Shown: piece after piece, positions 1 to 7,918 of the stretch
Layout of the letters: every line of letters starts with the position of its first letter
Numbering within the stretch: position 1 is the first letter of the stretch
Assembly (NCBI GenBank): GCA_928721565.1
Contig: OV788638.1
Coordinates: 1 to 64,000 of the forward strand
Direction: 5' to 3'
Source of the DNA: an uncultured Clostridia bacterium
GTDB lineage: Bacteria; Bacillota; Clostridia; TANB77; CAG-508
DNA: 64,000 bases
Notes under the pieces: model-generated
The model's input: the letters and a program-made list of their open reading frames with translations, nothing else
The model's database searches: none
Told to the model about the DNA's origin: nothing
Position numbers and translations under genes: made by a program

Positions 1-4
1 CATT

Positions 5-1390
5 TTATATTTCTCCTTTTAAATACCACATATGTTCTGAAACTATTTTTAAGTCTATAATTTGATCTTTTAGTTCAGGTCTTCCCTCAAAAATCACTAC
101 TTTGTTACTATCTGTTCTTCCAGTTAATAAATCTGGATTATTTTTACTTGGTCCTTCTACTATCACTTTTTGAATTGTTCCTATATATTTTTTATTATTT
201 TCTGCAATTTGACTTTCTACTAATTCTTTTAATCTATCAAATCTTTTATGTTTAATATCTTCTGGAATTTGATTTGTCATTTTATCTCCTGGTGTTCCAA
301 CTCTTCTTGAATATATAAACATATACACTTGTTCAAAACATACTTTTCTTACAACATCTAATGTATCTTCAAAGTCTTCCTCTGTTTCTCCTGCAAATCC
401 TACTATTATATCTGTCGAAAGTGTTAAGTTTGGTATTCTTTTTTTCATTTTTTCTACTAATTCTAAATATTGTTCTTTTGTATATTTTCTGTTCATTAAT
501 TTTAATACATTTGAGCTTCCTGATTGAAGTGGTAAATGTACTAATTTGCAAACTTTTTCACAGTCTGCAATTGCATCTATTACATCATCTGTAAAGTCCT
601 TTGGATGTGGTGATACAAATCTAATTCTTTCTATTCCGTCGATTTTATTTATTGCTCTTAGTAATGTTGCAAATGAATTTATCCCTTCATATTCTTTGCC
701 TTCTTCTTTCCATTTTTCTGCTCTTAAATATGAATTTACATTTTGACCTAATAGTGTAATTTCTTTGTATCCTTCTTTTGCAAGTTCTTCTACTTCTGCT
801 AATATGTCTTTTGGATGTCTACTTCTTTCTCTTCCACGTACATATGGAACTATACAATATGTACAGAAATTATTACATCCATACATTATTGTTACAGATG
901 CTTTTATATTGCTCGTTCTTTTTATTGGAAGGCCTTCATATACTTCTCCGTCTATATCTAATATATCTTGTTGTTTCTTTTTGGTTTCTAATGTTTTATA
1001 CAAGTCTTCTGGGAAGTTTTGCAATGTGTGTGTTCCAAATATGATATCTGTATATGAATAGCTTTCATGTATTTTGTCTGTTATATGTTTTTCCTGCATC
1101 ATACATCCACCTATTGCTATTATTGTTCCTCTTGTTTCTTTTACTTTTTTTAATTCTCCCAACTTTCCAAATAGCTTGTCTTCTGCATTTTCTCTTACAC
1201 AACATGTGTTGAATATTACTAAGTCCGCTTCTTTGTAGTCTTCTGTTGGTTGGTATCCCATCTCTTCTACCATTCCACATATTTTTTCAGAGTCGTTTTC
1301 GTTTAATTGGCATCCCATTGTTAGTATATAATATTTTAAGTTCTTTCCTTTATTTATTTCTTTTACTTTTTCTATGTATTTTGTTTCCAT
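5..1390 (-). CDS. miaB: tRNA-2-methylthio-N6-dimethylallyladenosine synthase MiaB
   Basis: Radical-SAM methylthiotransferase that adds the 2-methylthio group to i6A37 of tRNAs reading UNN codons. The N-terminal UPF0004 domain carries a cysteine in MGCQLNENDSEK, then NTCCVREN and GGCMMQ. The radical-SAM cluster is CNNFCTYC followed by VPYVRGRERSR, and a TRAM-like region closes the protein. Length is about 461 residues, usual for MiaB. I chose the ATG at 1390 because GGAAAGG lies just upstream; an in-frame ATG at 1417 lacks a ribosome binding site. It lies just downstream of addA in the direction of transcription, behind an intervening hairpin. Family assignment is secure; MiaB rather than MtaB rests on the MGCQLNENDSE signature. 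Confidence 0.95.
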   Translation of the reverse strand: METKYIEKVKEINKGKNLKYYILTMGCQLNENDSEKICGMVEEMGYQPTEDYKEADLVIFNTCCVRENAEDKLFGKLGELKKVKETRGTIIAIGGCMMQEKHITDKIHESYSYTDIIFGTHTLQNFPEDLYKTLETKKKQQDILDIDGEVYEGLPIKRTSNIKASVTIMYGCNNFCTYCIVPYVRGRERSRHPKDILAEVEELAKEGYKEITLLGQNVNSYLRAEKWKEEGKEYEGINSFATLLRAINKIDGIERIRFVSPHPKDFTDDVIDAIADCEKVCKLVHLPLQSGSSNVLKLMNRKYTKEQYLELVEKMKKRIPNLTLSTDIIVGFAGETEEDFEDTLDVVRKVCFEQVYMFIYSRRVGTPGDKMTNQIPEDIKHKRFDRLKELVESQIAENNKKYIGTIQKVIVEGPSKNNPDLLTGRTDSNKVVIFEGRPELKDQIIDLKIVSEHMWYLKGEI

Positions 1391-1446
1391 TTTGCTACCT
1401 TTCCTTTTCTCTAACATCTTAGGTATTTTATCATATTTTACTATAA

Positions 1447-1475
1447 AAATAAAGAGATTTTATAATAAAATCTCT
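1447..1475 (-). terminator. Rho-independent terminator at the end of addA
   Basis: A 10-bp inverted repeat (AGAGATTTTA with its complement) is followed on the minus strand by a T-rich tract. It overlaps the last codons and stop of addA and separates it from miaB. Confidence 0.7.
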
Positions 1476-4400
1476 TTTTCTAAATATGTAGAATAAATAT
1501 ATACTTTATCCACTTTTCTTTGTAAAGCATCTTCCAGTGCTCTTTTATATAATTCCAATTGAATATTATATTTGTCAACTAAAATTTGTTCATTTCTATC
1601 TTCAACATAATCTGTTTTAAAATCAACTAATATAAGCTTATTTTGTTCATTGATATAATAAAGATCTATCACACCTTGAACTAAAATATTCTCTTTAAGC
1701 TCTTCATTATAAATCTCTTTAGCAGGAATACTAATATAAAATGCTTTTTCTCTTTGTACCACATGGGCATTGATCATTTCCTCCCATATTTTGGATTTTG
1801 TAAATTGATATATTTTATTAATATTAATTGCTTCAGCTTGTTTTTTCGTTATTATTTTTTGCATTTCCAACTTTGCAACCAATTCTTTTATATCATTATA
1901 TGTATAAATTTTTTTAGTCAGATCTAGCTTTTGCATGCACAAATGTATTAATGTCCCCTTTTCAGCATTAGTTATACCTATTTCTTCATCATTTGCAAGA
2001 AATTTCGGAGTCGGTATTTCTGCTTTCTTAAGATCACTATCTTTTCTCTTTTCCTTTTTCTTAATTGCTTTTATCTCAGTTACAGATGTTTTTGTTGGTA
2101 TTGTTGTTGAAGCTTGATATTTATATTGATATTCTAAAATTTTGGATATCTTATTTTTTTCTTCTTCATCTATTTTAATTGTTGATATTTTTTCTAAAAT
2201 TTGCTTTTCTGTATTTTCCTTTTCTGTTTCTTCTGTTTTACACATTTTTAGTACTTCTTTTTTAGTGTATGTATTTATAGTAGAAAGTTCTTTCATCTTT
2301 TCTTGATTATAATTGTATACTAATTCTATCCATTCCAAATATGTTTTACATTTTTTCAACAAAATCGAATTTAGCTCACTGTATTTTTCACTCATTTCAT
2401 TTAAATTTTTTTGTTTATCTAATGTAGAATATCCTGTAATGATTAGTTTTTCTTTTGATCTTGTTAGTGCAACATATAAAACTCTCATTTCTTCTGACAA
2501 AGTTTCTAACATAATCTGATTTCTCATTGCTTGTTTTGATAGTGTATCATATTCGATTTGTCTATTATAATCAATGTATTTTACACCTATCCCAATCTCT
2601 GGATGTAGTAAAATTTTATTATTTAAATCTTGCATATTGAATTGTTTTCCTGTTCCTGACAAAAATACCACTGGAAATTCCAGTCCCTTGCTCTTATGAA
2701 TGCTCATTATTCTAATTACATCATCATTTTCTCCTATAATCCTTGCAGAGTCCATATCTTTACTACTTGTTTTTATTTTTTCTATATAATTTATAAAATT
2801 GAATAATCCTTTAAAACTGATGCTTTCACACTGTTTTGCTCTTTCAAATAACATCTTCAAATTTGCCTGCCTTAATTCTCCATTAGTCATTAATCCAACA
2901 TAGTTATAATATCCTGTATCATTATATATCTTCCAAATCAGCTCATCTAAACTTAAATATTCTTGCTCTTTTCTCCACATTTCCAAACTATTCAAAAATC
3001 CATCAATTTTAGTGCGTAATTTGACATCTACAGTCTGCTTAGATTTTAAAATGGTATTATAAAAATTGTCATGCCTATCACTTAACCTAATTTCTACTAA
3101 TTCATTATCTGTGAATCCTCCTATCATAGACCTCATAACAGATACTAATGGAATTTCTTGTAATGGATTATCTATAATTTTTAGTAAACTCATTATAGTT
3201 TGAATTTCTATACTTTCTAAGTATTCTGCTGATGAATCACTAAATACTGGCATTCCTAAATTCAAAATTTCTTTTTCAAATATTGGTGCTGGCTCTTTTG
3301 TTGATCTTAATAAAACTACAATGTCCTTATATTTAATATCTCTTTTTTCTTGTTTTTTTGCATCATATACTTGAAATTTGTTTTCTACTAATTGTTTAAT
3401 TCTATTGGCTACAAATCTTGCTTCTAGTTCTATGTTCTCTACTCTTTCAATTTCTTCTTCTGAATCATTTTCATCTTCACTTGTTTCTTTCCATGTTAAT
3501 TTAGTTGTTGCACTTGCCTTTTGCTCTGTTGCTAAGTTTTCTTTATCTATATCATCTGTAAGCAATATATCTATTTCTGCTTTTAGATCTTGGTTTGTAT
3601 CTTCATAATTTGCTCCTAAATTCAAATATTCCTCCTCTGTATAGTTCAACTCTCCAAGTTCCTCGCTCATTATACTTGCAAATATTTGATTTGAAAAATC
3701 TAATACTTCTTTTCTACTTCTAAAGTTTTTAAATAGTTGAATTTTCAAATCATCATCATTGCACCTATTCGTTTTTGTTTGATATTTTTTATATTTTTCT
3801 AAAAACAACTCCGGCCTTGCTTGTCTGAACTTGTAAATACTTTGTTTTACGTCTCCTACCATAAAAATATTATTTCCCTTTGAAATTGATGTTAAAATAT
3901 ACTCTTGAACCAAGTTGCTGTCTTGATATTCATCAATTGCAATTTCTTCATATTTTTCTTGATATTTTTTTGCTATTTCTGATGATGTGCCATCTTCATT
4001 TAATAATATTTTTAATGCGAAATGTTCAACATCACTGAAGTCTACAATATTTTTGTCTTTTTTTCTTTTTTCAAATCTTTGTCCAAATTCTAAAATAATA
4101 TCTTCTAATTTTTTTAACACATCATACATATTATTTATATCTTCATTTGCTTCTTTTGAATTAAATATTAATATTTTTTCTGTTACTTTTTTCAAGTTTA
4201 CTTTTACTGTATCTCTTACTGATTTTGCAATATCTTTGGCTTCTAATGTTATTTTTTTATCTGTTGCCCAAGTTTTAAATTTTATATTTGATGCTATTTC
4301 ATAGGCCTTTTCCCATGAATCCAAATTCATTTTCAGCATTTCTAATTGTTCTATATCGTCGTTTATAATTAAAAAATATTTTTCTAATTCTGGATATTTA

Positions 4401-5134
4401 GCTAAACTCTTTTTCTCTGTTTCTAACTTTAATATCGAATCTTCTATTATTTCTTTAACTTGTTTTAATAATAATCTACCCCAAATAGTATTTGAAAAAT
4501 CCTCTTCTATTTTGTTCGATAAATTAAACATTTCTGTTTTTTCTTCTAACCATTTTTCTGGAAATGGATTACTTTGAATATATGTATGAATTTTTAAAAT
4601 TAGTTCTTTTAGTGGTGTATCATCTTTGTAACTCGTATATGTATTTATCAATTTTGTAAAATCTTCATCTTCTGCTTCATATTTTTCTTCAAACAAGTCT
4701 TCAAGCACATCTTGTTTTAATATTTCAATTTCTGTAGTATCACCTATTCTAAAGTTTGGAGCTATATCTATCTCGAAAAAATTATTTTTTACAACATCTA
4801 AACAAAATGAGTCTATTGTACATATACTTGCTCTATTTAGTAAAGTTATTTGTCTCTGTAATTTTTCATTTTCCGGATTTTTATCTATCTCTTTATATAT
4901 TGCATTTAATACTCTTTCTCTCATTTCTGACGCTGCCGCATTTGTAAATGTTACTACTAATAGTTTGTCTATATCTATATTTTCATTTATTATTTTGTTT
5001 ATTATTCTTTCTACCAATACTGCCGTTTTTCCACTTCCTGCTGCTGCTGCAACTAATATATTACTACCTTTTTCATATATTGCTTGCTTTTGTTCTTCTG
5101 TCCATTTTACTTCATTTGCCATGCTTCTTTTCAT
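1460..5134 (-). CDS. addA: ATP-dependent helicase/nuclease subunit A (AddA)
   Basis: Large subunit of the AddAB double-strand-break resection complex, the Gram-positive counterpart of RecBCD. The N-terminus carries the UvrD-type Walker A AAAGSGKTAVLVERI; the Walker B-like region is AIDEYQDSN; later helicase motifs include GDVKQSIYKFRQARPELF and VALTRSKEKL. The C-terminal RecB-type nuclease domain has the motif LVDFKTDYV at about residues 1180-1190. Length of 1224 residues is normal for AddA. The start MKRSMANEV is preceded by AGGAAAGGA; the internal ATG four codons later is an alternative. No addB is in the window; it would be expected just to the right, but an unrelated rpn gene lies there, so addB is elsewhere or lost. 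Confidence 0.95.
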   Translation of the reverse strand: MKRSMANEVKWTEEQKQAIYEKGSNILVAAAAGSGKTAVLVERIINKIINENIDIDKLLVVTFTNAAASEMRERVLNAIYKEIDKNPENEKLQRQITLLNRASICTIDSFCLDVVKNNFFEIDIAPNFRIGDTTEIEILKQDVLEDLFEEKYEAEDEDFTKLINTYTSYKDDTPLKELILKIHTYIQSNPFPEKWLEEKTEMFNLSNKIEEDFSNTIWGRLLLKQVKEIIEDSILKLETEKKSLAKYPELEKYFLIINDDIEQLEMLKMNLDSWEKAYEIASNIKFKTWATDKKITLEAKDIAKSVRDTVKVNLKKVTEKILIFNSKEANEDINNMYDVLKKLEDIILEFGQRFEKRKKDKNIVDFSDVEHFALKILLNEDGTSSEIAKKYQEKYEEIAIDEYQDSNLVQEYILTSISKGNNIFMVGDVKQSIYKFRQARPELFLEKYKKYQTKTNRCNDDDLKIQLFKNFRSRKEVLDFSNQIFASIMSEELGELNYTEEEYLNLGANYEDTNQDLKAEIDILLTDDIDKENLATEQKASATTKLTWKETSEDENDSEEEIERVENIELEARFVANRIKQLVENKFQVYDAKKQEKRDIKYKDIVVLLRSTKEPAPIFEKEILNLGMPVFSDSSAEYLESIEIQTIMSLLKIIDNPLQEIPLVSVMRSMIGGFTDNELVEIRLSDRHDNFYNTILKSKQTVDVKLRTKIDGFLNSLEMWRKEQEYLSLDELIWKIYNDTGYYNYVGLMTNGELRQANLKMLFERAKQCESISFKGLFNFINYIEKIKTSSKDMDSARIIGENDDVIRIMSIHKSKGLEFPVVFLSGTGKQFNMQDLNNKILLHPEIGIGVKYIDYNRQIEYDTLSKQAMRNQIMLETLSEEMRVLYVALTRSKEKLIITGYSTLDKQKNLNEMSEKYSELNSILLKKCKTYLEWIELVYNYNQEKMKELSTINTYTKKEVLKMCKTEETEKENTEKQILEKISTIKIDEEEKNKISKILEYQYKYQASTTIPTKTSVTEIKAIKKKEKRKDSDLKKAEIPTPKFLANDEEIGITNAEKGTLIHLCMQKLDLTKKIYTYNDIKELVAKLEMQKIITKKQAEAININKIYQFTKSKIWEEMINAHVVQREKAFYISIPAKEIYNEELKENILVQGVIDLYYINEQNKLILVDFKTDYVEDRNEQILVDKYNIQLELYKRALEDALQRKVDKVYIYSTYLEKEILL

Positions 5135-5195
5135 TCCTTTCCTGGTTTCTGCATTTGTTCTGTTCTAATAATTATATGCATTGTATCATATAGCC

Positions 5196-5232
5196 CCAAA
5201 AAAGTACACATATTCAAGTGAATATATGTACT
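5196..5232 (-). terminator. Terminator downstream of the rpn-like gene
   Basis: A 13-bp imperfect inverted repeat (AGTACA..ATATTC arms, AAGT loop) is followed on the minus strand by TTTTTTGGGG. It lies between the rpn-like stop and the addA start. Confidence 0.75.
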
Positions 5233-5256
5233 TTCTATTTTAGTATGGCTTGATTT

Positions 5257-6558
5257 TTAATTTTTTTGACATATTAATTCGTCTCTTACCTTTTCTATTT
5301 CTTCTACACTAGCACCAGTTAATTGTTCTATTGTATCATATGTTAATTGTATTCTTAGCATTCTTATAATTACTTCTTTTAATGTCTCTCTTTTCGCTTC
5401 TTTTATTGCCTTTTCTTCTTTTTCTTCTTTCTCTTTAATTTTCGCTTCTGCTTTATTTAGTTTAGCCTCCATCTCATCTGCTCTCGCTACTGCTTTATCA
5501 GCCATTTCTATAGCTTCGTTTCTATTCGCTTCTGCCTCATTAAACCAATCTCTTACTCTTTCCTGAATCGTACTCATATTATCTTCCTCCTTTTCTTCAA
5601 TGATACTTATAATTTTTTTCAAATCATTTACTTCTATTTTTTCATATAAATATTTTAATAATTCTCTCACTTCTTCTAGTTCTGTTTTAGTAATTGAACT
5701 ATTTATTATTTTATTAAAACATTCAAATAACTCTTTTGGATTTTTACACTTTTCTAGAACCATTGCTTTAGCTAGATTCGTATTTTTTCTTAATAATTCA
5801 TCAATTTCAAATTCATTTATATCAATTACTTTATACTCTATATCTATTCCTTTTATATAATTTTCTGGTATTTTTGCCACTTTATCTGAGTACTTAGTAG
5901 ATACTGACCATTTTCTATTTCCCGTATAAATCACTATTGGTAAAATTAGCGGATATTTGTATTCTTCATGATGTTTGCTCATATTTTTTATAGCTCTTCT
6001 ACTTATTTCAATACTATATTCTAGCATTCTAAATGGCATATTATAATCAATTTTTGTTTGATGTTCTATTAAAAAATAAATATCCTCTTCTTTTACTCTA
6101 TAAAGTATATCTACTAATTTTTCATTTCCGGATTTAGTAATATATTCCCCATTTTGTAATTCTAATTCTCCATTAAAATCACATAAAATAAATTCTTTTA
6201 TAAATTGTTTCATTTCTTCTTTGTTGTGCAATATTTCTTTAAACATTTTATCATGTTTTTTGTCTAATATGTATTCTGCTGATTCCTCATTACATTGTAA
6301 CTCATCTTTAAGACGATATTCTTCTAATTGTCTTTCAACTTCATCTTTTACTCTTTTATATTCTTCTATTTGTCCTGTTACTAACAAATAATCAGAATAT
6401 GTAAAAATGTATTTTCGCTCTGGTAATTCGATACTATCTACCTCCTTTTTATTTATTTTTTCAATGTTCTTTTCTATTCTACGATTTTTTACTCTGATAT
6501 AAATAATTTGAATTTTTGAAATAAATTTCTTAACCATACTAAAATAGTACACATCCAT
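5257..6558 (-). CDS. Rpn family recombination-promoting nuclease/putative transposase (PD-(D/E)XK)
   Basis: Member of the Rpn/PF04754 family, PD-(D/E)XK nucleases linked to RecA-independent recombination and often found in multiple copies near mobile DNA. The region around residues 95-200 has the family pattern: HDKMFKEIL, a D in FNGELELQNG, VDILYRV, then FLIEHQTK (the E-x-Q/K core), followed by RMLEYSIEISRR. Residues about 340-400 are a long charged coiled coil rich in Ala, Glu and Lys, and the C-terminus resembles other Rpn tails (RMLRIQLTYDTIEQLTGAS). The N-terminal 70 residues are basic and not recognised. Start uncertain: MDVYYFS or the ATG seven codons later; neither has a strong Shine-Dalgarno. 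It stands alone, next to an insertion sequence. Confidence 0.8.
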   Translation of the reverse strand: MDVYYFSMVKKFISKIQIIYIRVKNRRIEKNIEKINKKEVDSIELPERKYIFTYSDYLLVTGQIEEYKRVKDEVERQLEEYRLKDELQCNEESAEYILDKKHDKMFKEILHNKEEMKQFIKEFILCDFNGELELQNGEYITKSGNEKLVDILYRVKEEDIYFLIEHQTKIDYNMPFRMLEYSIEISRRAIKNMSKHHEEYKYPLILPIVIYTGNRKWSVSTKYSDKVAKIPENYIKGIDIEYKVIDINEFEIDELLRKNTNLAKAMVLEKCKNPKELFECFNKIINSSITKTELEEVRELLKYLYEKIEVNDLKKIISIIEEKEEDNMSTIQERVRDWFNEAEANRNEAIEMADKAVARADEMEAKLNKAEAKIKEKEEKEEKAIKEAKRETLKEVIIRMLRIQLTYDTIEQLTGASVEEIEKVRDELICQKN

Positions 6559-6589
6559 TCTAACACACTACTCTCGTAAAATCAAGTAT

Positions 6590-6614
6590 TTTTAGATAAG
6601 AGTTTATTTAGAAC
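6590..6614. repeat. Left 25-bp direct repeat flanking the IS
   Basis: Identical over 25 bp to 7730-7754 and abutting the left terminal inverted repeat of the IS, so best read as a target duplication. The 25-mer is itself an imperfect palindrome (arms at its positions 1-10 and 15-24, 8 of 10 matching). Confidence 0.85.
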
Positions 6615-7729
6615 TGTAGGTTTGTCAAACATATGTCACACTTTATTGATGAATCTAGTGTTTCGTATACCAAATATGATATGTTGGCTCTACAATGCTT
6701 GAAATTCCTCATATTTCTCATTTGGACTTTTCCATCCTAATGGTTTCATTGGAAAGTTATTATACTCTCTTGACCAATGCCTTAATTTTTCTTTAAAATC
6801 TTCAAAACTTACAAATATTCTCTTGTAATAAAATCTTTCTTGATCCTTTCTATGACTTCTTTCTACTTTTCCGTTATGCCTTGGTGTCCTTGGTTTTATT
6901 AGTTTATGCTCTATTCCCATTTCTTCCATTCTCTTTTCAAACATTGTCTTCTCTTTTGCTTTTCTCGAATTTAGTCTATTTGTAAATTCAAATCCATTGT
7001 CTGTTTGTATACATTCTATTTTATATTTGAATTTCTTTATTATTATTTCTAAAAATTGTGTTGATGCATAGGTACTATGTTCTTTGCTAGCCCATAATAC
7101 TCTCTGCCTTGTATACTCATCTATTGCTGTATATTGATAATATTTCTCTTCTAGCTCTTTCAATTCATTTGACATACATTTCTGTGGCACATATTTTACA
7201 TCTATTTGTATTCTTTCTCCTGGATGACTCATTTTCTGATATGGTTTTGGTTCATATTTTTTCTTTTTACTTGGTGCTTTTTTATATATTCCTAGTCTTT
7301 GCATCACCCTATACAAACTCGTTATTTGCCTTGTATATCCGTTTCTCATCAATTTTATCCACAATACCACTAACCCTGCGTCTGGGTTTTGAGCTTTATA
7401 TTTCTTTATCATTTTTATTTCTTCCTGTGTATGTTGATTTGGGTGTGAATGTGGTCTTCTTGATTTATTCACTAATGATTTTCTACTTCCATCATATTTT
7501 TCTCTCCATCTATATATTGTTTTTCTATGCTGTTTATATCTTTTCGCTGCTTCTGTCACTCCGTGTTTTAATGAATATTCTACAACTGATTGCTTAAATA
7601 TTATATCTTGTGTTATACTATTCATAGGAAATACCTTCTTTCGATATTAGTTTTGTGGTAAAAACATTATATCATATTGGTATTTCCTTTTTTTATTCTT
7701 TAGTGTGACATATCTATTGTAAACCTATA
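6615..7729 (-). mobile_element. Complete IS481-like insertion sequence with 28-bp terminal inverted repeats
   Basis: Terminal inverted repeats of 28 bp occupy 6615-6642 and 7702-7729. They begin TGTAGGTTTG and TATAGGTTTA and share ATATGTCACACT at the inner end. One intact DDE transposase fills the element. It is flanked by perfect 25-bp direct repeats (6590-6614, 7730-7754). Typical IS481 duplications are shorter (about 4-15 bp); long ones are known from IS1202-type elements, so family placement should be checked. Intact ends and ORF imply recent activity. Confidence 0.85.
6690..7625 (-). CDS. IS481-like DDE transposase
   Basis: Transposase of the surrounding insertion sequence. Residues 1-60 form a helix-turn-helix (VTEAAKRYKQHRKTIYRWREKY) for end binding; about 70-120 is a second HTH-like region. 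From about residue 135 comes the rve integrase core: IQIDVKYVP with the first Asp, IECIQTDNGFEF with the second Asp, and the final Glu in HNGKVERSHRKDQERF. Length of 311 residues fits IS481. No frameshift or stop is present, so the element is probably autonomous. Start ATG at 7625 lies just inside the right inverted repeat. Confidence 0.9.
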   Translation of the reverse strand: MNSITQDIIFKQSVVEYSLKHGVTEAAKRYKQHRKTIYRWREKYDGSRKSLVNKSRRPHSHPNQHTQEEIKMIKKYKAQNPDAGLVVLWIKLMRNGYTRQITSLYRVMQRLGIYKKAPSKKKKYEPKPYQKMSHPGERIQIDVKYVPQKCMSNELKELEEKYYQYTAIDEYTRQRVLWASKEHSTYASTQFLEIIIKKFKYKIECIQTDNGFEFTNRLNSRKAKEKTMFEKRMEEMGIEHKLIKPRTPRHNGKVERSHRKDQERFYYKRIFVSFEDFKEKLRHWSREYNNFPMKPLGWKSPNEKYEEFQAL

Positions 7730-7754
7730 TTTTAGATAAGAGTTTATTTAGAAC
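7730..7754. repeat. Right 25-bp direct repeat flanking the IS
   Basis: Exact copy of 6590-6614, directly adjoining the right terminal inverted repeat. Its last four bases also begin the structured element at 7751. Confidence 0.85.
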
Positions 7755-7892
7755 AAATAAGAAAAATTTTCAATTTTTCTTTGATTTGTTCTCGCCCGAT
7801 TTGAGTTTTCGACTAAAAGGAGAAAATCTCAAAGGGCTAGCGATTGTAGCTTTTTATATAATAGGAAAGTATCACTTTCCTATTATATAAAA
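7751..7892. other. Structured intergenic element: three successive inverted repeats
   Basis: First pair: GAACAAAT (7751-7758) with ATTTGTTC (7784-7791). Second: an imperfect pair from TCGCCCGATTTGAG to its partner ending CTAGCGA. Third: a perfect 19-bp stem, 7852-7870 with 7874-7892, containing ATAGGAAAGT. The same three-part architecture recurs at 19045-19187. Function unknown. Confidence 0.6.
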
Positions 7893-7914
7893 AAAGAGCT
7901 TTAATAAAAGCTCT
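7888..7914 (-). terminator. Rho-independent terminator of pnp
   Basis: Stem AGAGCTTT/AAAGCTCT with a short AATA-type loop and a run of seven T on the minus strand immediately after the pnp stop codon. Confidence 0.8.
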
Positions 7915-7918
7915 TTTT

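Noticed and set aside
5257..6558. Rpn-like gene as part of the neighbouring IS element
   Set aside because: It lies outside the inverted repeats and outside the 25-bp direct repeats, and has its own terminator.
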